64,000 nt of DNA, from the NCBI RefSeq assembly GCF_040869045.1, contig NC_090322.1:83680267-83744266 (forward strand), read 5' to 3'. The stretch is from Eurosta solidaginis. Its lineage: Eukaryota > Arthropoda > Insecta > Diptera > Tephritidae. Position numbers and translations under genes: made by a program. This document shows, one piece after another, positions 57,696 to 64,000 of this stretch; the first letter of the stretch is position 1; the number at the start of each line of letters is the position of its first letter. The notes beneath the pieces are model-generated. The model ran no database searches, had not been told where the DNA came from, and worked only from the letters and a program-made list of their open reading frames with translations.

Positions 57696-60600
57696 ATGCA
57701 CTTCAGAATTCTGCAGTTCAACTGTAATGGGCTAACTGGGAAGATTACGGAGATAGTCGATTTCATGAAGCGGCACAACATCCGCATTGCTGCGATTCAA
57801 GAGACTAAACTCACAGCAAGATCTGCATTGCAGACCTGCTCTGGTTATAATGTCCACAGGAAAGACCGCGAGAGCGGAAATGGAGGCGGACTCGCGTTTA
57901 TTATACACCACTCTGTACAATATTATATATTTGATCCTGGCATCGACCGCAGGGACAATGTCTTAGAACGTCAAAGCCTATCTGTCCGGTCAGGCGATGC
58001 AAATCTAGAAATCATCAACATCTACATCCCTCCTGTCACCTGTTGCCCCAGTGGATACCGCCCTAATATCGAGGCCTTACTCACTGGCAACAATCGCATT
58101 ATCTTAGGCGATTTCAATGCCCATCACGACCTATGGCATTCAAACTTGCGGGCGGACAGTAGGGGTGAGATGTTGGCGGATCAAATAGACGAAACGACGT
58201 TCTGCACAATAAACGGAGACGCCCCCACACGTATGGTAGGAAGCTGTCATAGCTCGCCAGATATCTCAATCGTGAGCGCAGAACTCGTAAACTGCGTCAA
58301 CTGGCAGCCGATGGTAACATTGGCATCCGACCACCTGCCCATACTTATTTCGTTCGAGCGTACCGCCAACTTTATCGTCACCGAAAAACGCACTTTCATA
58401 AACTTCAAAAAAGGAAAGTGGGAAGAATATAAATCTGCAACAGACAGCAGCTTTGCTGCCCTCCCTATCCCGACTGATGCCCGCCAAGGGGAGCGTGCCT
58501 TCCGTAAGGTCATTGAATCCGCCTCGGCACATTTCATTCCCGCCAGGAGAATTCCCGAAATCCGGCCCCACTTCCCGGCGGAGGCCGCGAGCTTAGCGAG
58601 GGAACGCGACCTTATAAGACAGCTTGATCCAGGCGACCTCCAAATAAGGGATTTAAACCAACGCATCAGATTGCTTGTGGACGAACACAAGCGGGCGAAA
58701 TGGGAAGAGCACCTAAGAGGTTGTAACCTCTCTACCGGTGTAGGTAAACTTTGGTCCACCGTAAAGTCCCTATCGAATCCGACTAAGCACAAAGACCAAG
58801 TTTCCATCGCCTTTGGCGATAAGGTGCTGTCGGATGCGAAAAAATGCGCGAGCGCTTTCTGCCTACAATATATAATGCATCCTACGGTCGACAAAGATAG
58901 ACGGAGAGCCAATAGACACGCACATAAACACAAACTCAGCGCGTCACCAATTACCATCACCGCTAGAGAGGTTGAGGACGCCCTTGGTCGCGCTAAACCA
59001 TCCAAAGCAGTGGGCCCAGACGGCATAGCCATGCCGATGCTTAAAAACCTAGGGAAAGAGGGTTTCAAATATTTGGCGCATGTCTTCAACCTGTCTCTTT
59101 CCACCTTTGTCATACCCGAGAAATGGAAAATGGCCAAGGTGGTCCCACTACTAAAGCCTGGGAAACCAGCTAACGTAGGTGAGTCATATCGTCCGATATC
59201 TCTCCTATCGCCAGTGGCAAAGACGCTTGAAGCCATTTTGCTCCCTTATTTCCAAGCCCATTTGCAGCTAGCCCCTCATCAGCATGGCTTCAAAAAACTC
59301 CATAGCACTACCTCCGCGCTAAATGTCATTAGCACCCAGATAAATTGCGGTTTGAATCAATATCCCCACCATAGAACAGTACTCGTAGCGTTAGACCTAT
59401 CAAAAGCTTTTGATACGGTCAACCATGGCTCGTTACTGCAAGACCTGGAAGGGTCTTCCCCCATGTCTTAAAAGGTGGACCGCAAATTATCTGGGTGGTC
59501 GGCAGGCATCGGTGCAATTCAGAAACGAAACATCAAAACAAAGGAGAATTAAACAAGGGGTGCCACAGGGTGGTGTTCTATCCCCGCTTTTGTTTAATTT
59601 CTACATATCTAAGCTACCTTCACCACCGGAAGGAGTCACAATCGTTTCCTACGCCGATGACTGCACAATAATGGCCACAGGCCCAGGCCCAGAGATCGAT
59701 GAGCTATGCAATAAAATAAACGGCTATCTCCCTGATCTCTCCAGTTTTTTCGCCTCGCGAAACCTGGCATTGTCACCGACTAAATCTTCCGCGACCTTAT
59801 TTACAACATGGACGCCCCAGATGTCGACCATATTGAACATCCACGTCGATGGCACTACGCTACCGACTGTCCTACACCCCAAAATCTTGGGTGTGACGTT
59901 TGATCAGGATCTACATTTTGGTGCGCACGCAACCGCAATTGTTCCAAGAATTCAGAGCCGTAATAAAATCCTCAAATCCCTTGCTGGCAGTACCTGGGGA
60001 AAAGATAAAGAAACGCTCTTGACCACATACAAAGCAATTAGCCAGCCGATTACGTGCTACGCGTCACCCATATGGTCGCCAAGCCTAAAAACCACCCACT
60101 GGAAGAAACTACAGGCCTGCCAAAATACTGCTCTCAAAATCGCCACGGGCTGTCTTCTTATGTCCCCAGAACACCATCTGCATAATGAGGCGAGAATACT
60201 CCCCATCAGGGAGAGAAATGAGATGCTGACCAAACAGTTTCTGTTGAATACCCAGAAACCTGGGCATCCCAACAGACATCTGATTGACGAACCAGCACCG
60301 CCTAGGGGCCTAAGGAGTCATCTCCGTAAGCATTTTGAGGAAATACGGCACCTGAGAACCCAGCCGTATGAAGCGAAAAAACACAAGCAGGTCCTTGGTG
60401 AACTCCATAGACAGGCGTCGGACCTTTATGTCGGGAATTGCCCGGTGAATCCAGTACTTGAAGAAAAATATCCAGAACTCGCAGAAGAGGAACGCATACT
60501 CCCCAGGGAAACGCGTGTCACTCTTGCTCAACTTCGTTCTGGATAATGTAACAGGTTAAACTCTTACCTATCCAGAATCAACCCCGACATACAAAATGTA

Positions 60601-60756
60601 TGCCCCGCTTGCAATGTGTCCCCACATGACACCAACCGTCTCTTTAATTGTAATGTGGAACCAACGCCTCTAACACCCCTTTCCTTATGGTCCACCCCTG
60701 TTGAAACGGCAAGTTTCCTTGGACTCCCGTTAGAGGATATTGATGACAATTTGTGA
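57696..60756 (+). pseudogene. Non-LTR ORF2: endonuclease-reverse transcriptase
   Basis: ATG taken at 57696 (MHFRILQFNCNGLTGK), close after the ORF1 stop. The apurinic endonuclease shows IQETKL, LGDFNAHHDLWHS and SDHLPI. The RT palm has YRPISLLSPVAKTLEAILL, LDLSKAFDTVNHGSL (motif A), QGVPQGGVLSPLLFNFYIS (motif B) and YADD at 59650-59661. A one-base gain in TCTTCCCCCATG near 59455 splits the ORF between motifs A and B. A TAA at 60544-60546 splits off the C-terminal Cys/His segment (CPACNVSPHDTNRLFNC), open to the TGA at 60754-60756. Catalytic residues seen are intact. The 3' UTR is short (about 60 bp). Confidence 0.88.
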
Positions 60757-60826
60757 TCGGTCGCGGCTATTAGGTGGGGCGAGCATTGCTACAACAACAA
60801 CAACAACAACAACAGGAAATAAATAC

Positions 60827-61685
60827 TAATAAACCTTGATTTATCATCAATTAGTGTCAAAAAATAACGCGAACCCCCTACTGATTGTATATTTATCGGG
60901 CCACATACATCTGAATGTATTAGTTCTAATAACATTTCTGATTTTCTCTCAGATTGCTTAGGGAATGGTAACGTATGTATTTTACTTATCATACAAGTAT
61001 TACAACATATTTCATCATCTTTCTGCTGTAAATTCATGCCTCGCACCATATCATTTTTATTTAAATCACGTAGGCTTTGATAATTAAGATGGCCATACCT
61101 GTTGTGCCAAACTTCATTACTAATCATAGTAAACAAGCCTTCTCGATTCAATTCTACTACATACAGGTTGTGCTGTTTGATCGCTCTCAATACAACTTTA
61201 CCATACTTGTCGTTTATATATGCATGCCCGTCTTTAAACTTGACTGTCATACCGCGTTCTACTGCTTTGCTTATAGAAATGAAATTCGCCTTCAAATTCG
61301 GCGAGTACAATACATTGTGCAACCGAACATTTCGTTGTTTTGTTTTCAACAATACATCACCTTTTCCAAATGCTACTATTGATGAGTTTGATGCTAGCCA
61401 AATATTCTGTCTTACCTCTTCATAATTAACGAACATTGCCTTGTTGTTACACATGTGAGATGTTGCCCCGCTGTCTATACACCAACATGTTTCGTGGAAT
61501 GTTCTGGGCGTTTTTGTCATTGCAATATCATTCATAGCAGCTTCGCTAACATTTTTCTTTTCTTTGTTGTTGCACTTACTTGCATAATGCCCTTTCTTAC
61601 CGCATAAAAAACATTTACCATTAAACTTCTGCTGCGTTCTCTTATTGATATTTTCACGAGCTACGAATGTTTGCTGTCCACCCAA
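60827..61685 (-). pseudogene. pol: Copia Gag zinc knuckle, protease, pre-integrase and integrase start
   Basis: The minus-strand frame from 61685 has the CCHC knuckle CFLCGKKGHYASKC, the protease active site WCIDSGATSHMC, the GAG-pre-integrase zinc domain (WHNRYGHLNYQS; CNTCMISK) and the integrase start with the first catalytic Asp (LIHSDVCGPI). It stops at the non-LTR insertion: after DKSRFISIYF the frame runs into the (CAA)n tail, read as a string of Leu. The rest of integrase is at 55888-56440, 4.4 kb away. Confidence 0.9.
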
Positions 61686-62265
61686 TTTCCGATGCTATGA
61701 CCTGCCTTTTACGCCGTTCTCCTCTTCTAAAAACTTTAACTTTAATGCATTAAAATTTGGTAGATCATCGCGCGTCTCCATCGCTATTACAAAATTCTCG
61801 TACGATTTAGGTAAGTGTGATAACAGAATTATACTTAACAATTCATCTTGTATGAGATACCAGTCTCCGCCAACTTATCAGCCACTTCAGTAAAAGAATT
61901 CAGAAATATTTTGTACATTCTCCTCCTCGCCCATTTGCTTGCTTAACAGCTGCTTGTACAATGAAACTTTTTGTACTGGACCCTGAGGCTTATGCACCTC
62001 CTTTAATTTTCTGCCATGCTTCTGCTGATGACTTGCAGTTCTTGATGTAAATAAGTTGATTTGACTTCACACTGAGTAGAATCGTTGCCAACGCTTTTTC
62101 GTCATTTACTGTCCATAATGCCAATTCGTCTGCATTTGTAGGTTTCGCTTCATTTACCACTTTCCACAAACCACCATGGATTAGCACACTTCTCATCTGT
62201 ACAATCCATGTTTCATAGCTGGACACATCCAGTTTTTCAATAGCATAAAGTGATGATGATGCCAT
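61686..62265 (-). pseudogene. gag: Copia gag (UBN2-like), frameshifted
   Basis: ATG at 62265 (MASSSLYAIEKLDVSSYETW) opens a 91-codon frame with the usual copia Gag start (WKVVNEAKP; SNQLIYIKNCKSSAEAWQKI) and stops at 61990. The continuation is readable in other frames down to 61690 (VSLYKQLLSKQMGEEENV; LLSHLPKSYENFVIAME; NALKLKFLEEENGVK), with at least three interruptions before the knuckle frame begins. The start sits 25 bases past the primer site. Confidence 0.82.
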
Positions 62266-62296
62266 TTTATATTACACAAATTTTATATGGAAACTT

Positions 62297-62310
62297 CTGG
62301 GCACATAACC
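62297..62310 (-). promoter_or_regulatory. Copia primer binding site, internal initiator-tRNA-Met type
   Basis: On the minus strand GGTTATGTGCCCAG follows the 5' LTR end (TTTTCA) after three bases. Copia of Drosophila primes from an internal fragment of initiator tRNA-Met with a very similar site (recall). One base seems to differ. Confidence 0.65.
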
Positions 62311-62313
62311 TAA

Positions 62314-62460
62314 TGAAAACTGCGCAAATTTATAATACCGTTCAATTCAGTGGTTTATTAAGCAGTAAGAAAATAGTTTCATTTTACATATTATGAATGA
62401 CATTTAAAACAGGGTTCACGATGTTCAAAGATTCAAAGTACAGAGTTTCAATGTTCAACA
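62314..62460 (-). repeat. Copia 5' LTR (147 bp)
   Basis: Pairs with 53865-54011. TG...CA ends on either strand. It is followed on the right by ATATGG and then by the Y segment of duplication copy 2. Confidence 0.9.
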
Positions 62461-62465
62461 ATATG

Positions 62466-62893
62466 GATTGAACTTTTTTTTTTTTTTGAGAAGTACTTTT
62501 ACGTATTAGGCTTATTTGTAGCATCGATAAGGCCATGGGTGCATCTCTATAACTTAGTTTCCAGGTCGCCTGAAAAAGGTCCATACAATAATTTCTGATA
62601 TAAAAGGTTGTTGTAAGATATCTCTATTAGGTAATTATGCAATTTAGTGAGGTATCAAAAGACGCATATTTACGTCGAGATTAAGAATGCGAAAAGCGGA
62701 AATTAACTTTTTTCACCCATTTAAAAGTTGTGCGCGAAAAACTGGTTTGTCTGGTACATATTGTTTCCCGCACATTTACAATTTTTTAAGCACACAAATT
62801 ACATCCTGTTTTGTTTTTTGGTAGAATAATACAATCTGATATTCACGAATTAATGAAAAAAATTTGTTTAATTTCCCTAATTAATATGCAATA
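62466..62893. other. Non-coding end segment Y of duplication copy 2
   Basis: Matches 37861-38296 closely (AAGTACTTTTACGTATTAGG onward), apart from a longer T run at 62472. No gene. Copy 1 passes from this segment into copy 2 at 38297, whereas here the sequence continues with AGGTAAAAAGAATACAG. Confidence 0.8.
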
Positions 62894-63145
62894 AGGTAAA
62901 AAGAATACAGAAAATACACTCTAATCACTTAATTTGTTGTGCGAAAAACTGGTTTGTCTGGTACATATTGTTCCCCGCACATTTACAATTTTTTAAGCAC
63001 ACAAATTTCATCCTGTTTGTTTTTTGGTAGAATAATACAATCTGATATTCACGATTAATGAACAAAATTTGTTTAATTTCCCTAATTAATATGCAATAAG
63101 GTAAAAAGAATACAGAAAATACACTCTAATCACTTAATTTGTTGT
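62733..63145. repeat. 207-bp tandem duplication
   Basis: GAAAAACTGGTTTGTCTGG begins at 62736 and 62943. The two units run to about 62939 and 63145 with small indels (AATTTCCCTAATTAATATGC and GTAAAAAGAATACAGAAAAT in both). Only the left unit corresponds to sequence in duplication copy 1. Confidence 0.88.
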
Positions 63146-63395
63146 CGAAGAGAAACACTTGATGGTGAACAGTGCTGCCAGATGAGCAATAATAGAAATT
63201 AACTGAACAAGAAATTACTCTTGTTTTTCTCAAGTCAGAATAATGGAATGTGATAAATAGAGATAAACAATCACGCTCTATGTATTTTGCTTTTGTAATT
63301 TTCTGAACGGTTAGCAGTTCAATATTTTTCTGGAGAAGATACGTTGTTATTTTATCGAACCAAAGCGTCAAACGTGCAAATTTGGAATAAATAAT
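63146..63395. other. Unassigned AT-rich sequence
   Basis: No recognised feature. A minus-strand ORF of 81 codons (63126-63371) has no domain or motif I can identify and is not called. Confidence 0.4.
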
Positions 63396-64000
63396 TGAGA
63401 GGGCAGAGAAGAGAAGAGAGAGAGAGAAGAGAAGAGAAGAGAAGAGAAGAGAAGAGAAGAAGGCAGAGAAGAGAATGGAAGAGAAGAGAAGAGCAGAGGG
63501 CAGAGAAAAGAAGAGGACAGAGAAGAGAAGGGAAGAGAAGAGAAGAGATGATGGAGAGAAGATAAGAGAAGAGAAAAGATGAGAAGAGAAGAGAAGAGAA
63601 GAGAAGAGAAGAGAAGAGAAGAGAAGAGAAGAGAAGAGAGAGAAGAGAAGAGAAGAGAAGAGGAGAAAAGAGAAGAGAAGAATAGAGAAGAGGGCAGAAA
63701 AGAGAAGGGAAGAGAAGAGAAGAGAAGAGAAAAGAAGAGAAGAGAAGAGAAGAGAAGAGAAGAAAAGAGAAGAGAAGAGAAGAGAAGAGAAGAGAAGAGA
63801 AGAGAGAGAAGAGAAGAGAAGAGAAGGAAAGAGAAGAGAAGAGGGCAGAGAAAAGAGAGGGGAGGGCAGGAGAAGGGAAGGGAAGAGAAGAGAAGAGAAG
63901 AGAAGAGAGAGAGAAGAGAAGAGAAGAGAAGAGAAGAGAAGAGAAGAGAAGAGAAGAGAAGAGAAAGAGAGAGAAGAGAAGAGAAGAGAAGAGAAGAGAA
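63396..64000. repeat. GA-rich simple repeat (AGAGA / AGAAG)n
   Basis: About 600 bp of almost pure purine on the + strand, mostly AGAAG units with scattered GGGCAGA and GGAGG interruptions, continuing to the window end. Such polypurine tracts can form triplex or H-DNA and are prone to length change and assembly collapse. Confidence 0.95.

Larger units (their letters stand above)
56782..60813 (+). mobile_element. Nearly full-length APE-type non-LTR retrotransposon (4032 bp)
   Basis: Starts CTTCCCAAGGCAGTCGG and ends in (CAA)n at about 60790-60813. It is flanked by a 13-bp target duplication AGGAAATAAATAC (56769-56781 and 60814-60826). ORF1 with a 2A-like motif and PHD-like fingers, and ORF2 with apurinic endonuclease, RT and a C-terminal Cys/His motif, place it in the Jockey/I/R1/LOA superfamily; the clade is not settled. 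It lies antisense in the copia integrase. Frame lesions are a C-run in ORF1, a one-base shift at CCCCC in ORF2 and a TAA near the ORF2 end. Confidence 0.92.
53865..62460 (-). mobile_element. Copia-type LTR retrotransposon, interrupted by a non-LTR element
   Basis: Transcribed on the minus strand. 147-bp LTRs (TGTTGAACATTG...GCAGTTTTCA) lie at 53865-54011 and 62314-62460 with three differences. The gene order Gag, knuckle, protease, integrase, RT, RNase H is that of Ty1/copia. Without the 4032-bp insertion and inverted segment the element would be ~4.2 kb. Frameshifts are present in gag and between integrase and RT. The flanking five bases (TGTAA left, ATATG right) do not match, so no target duplication is claimed. 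It interrupts duplication copy 2. Confidence 0.9.
38297..62893. repeat. Tandem segmental duplication, copy 2 (split by two LTR elements)
   Basis: Pieces of copy 2 are 38297-40158, 50320-53826 and 62466-62893. The gypsy element sits between the first two, and copia (with ~38 bp of unmatched sequence on its left) between the last two. Compared with copy 1 it lacks the 292-bp SINE, holds ~460 bp more at 39208-39675, and has an open ASNSD1 exon. Flanking order and strand agree with copy 1 throughout. Confidence 0.85.

Noticed and set aside
53860..62465. 5-bp target duplication around copia
   Set aside because: TGTAA on the left and ATATG on the right do not match.
63126..63371. 81-codon minus-strand ORF as a gene
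   Set aside because: AT-rich, no motif, overlaps the end of a tandem duplication; chance is sufficient.

Overview
This window is transposon- and satellite-dominated DNA of an insect, most likely a higher fly (Diptera, plausibly a tephritid fruit fly). The clues are an errantivirus (gypsy-type retroelement with env), BEL/Pao, copia and APE-type non-LTR elements, a last exon of the eukaryotic gene ASNSD1 with its splice acceptor, and a SINE whose sequence I recall from tephritid loci (recall, not checked). No complete host gene is present.

Layout. (1) 1-27573 is an uninterrupted satellite, about 200 copies of a ~138-bp monomer made of two 31-bp subrepeats plus a longer third one, with several higher-order periods (about 206, 414, 1324 and exactly 1592 bp). 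(2) 27574-32720 is a badly decayed BEL/Pao retrotransposon on the + strand, abutting the satellite without a left LTR, followed by a degenerate zinc-knuckle ORF. (3) From 32829 to 62893 there is a tandem duplication of a ~5 kb segment: copy 1 is 32829-38296 and copy 2 starts at 38297. Each copy carries a tRNA-headed SINE, the last exon of ASNSD1 (- strand; dead in copy 1, open in copy 2), a non-LTR ORF1 fragment with a 2A-like motif, and a 5'-truncated non-LTR RT fragment (- strand). Copy 1 gained a second SINE (32859-33150) whose empty site is preserved in copy 2.

(4) Copy 2 was split twice. A 10161-bp gypsy/errantivirus element (40159-50319, + strand) has 415-bp LTRs, a TTGA target duplication, gag, pol and env, a candidate -1 frameshift heptamer, a 50-bp x5 array in the leader and an unusual 2.7-kb pol-env spacer holding a ~80-bp x4 array and a 428-bp x3.7 array with a partial inverted copy. 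A copia element (53865-62460, - strand, 147-bp LTRs) is itself interrupted in its integrase by a nearly complete 4.03-kb non-LTR retrotransposon (56782-60813, + strand; two-PHD ORF1 with a 2A-like sequence, APE-RT ORF2) with a 13-bp target duplication and a ~310-bp inverted duplication of the target at its 5' junction. (5) 62733-63145 is a 207-bp tandem duplication and 63396-64000 is a GA-rich simple repeat running off the window.

Order of events, inferred: SINE, non-LTR fragments and the ASNSD1 exon came together, the segment duplicated, then the young elements (6/415 and 3/147 LTR differences for gypsy and copia) landed in copy 2, and the non-LTR element landed in copia. Nearly every long TE reading frame is broken by single-base shifts, often at homopolymers, so part of the apparent decay may be sequencing or assembly error.
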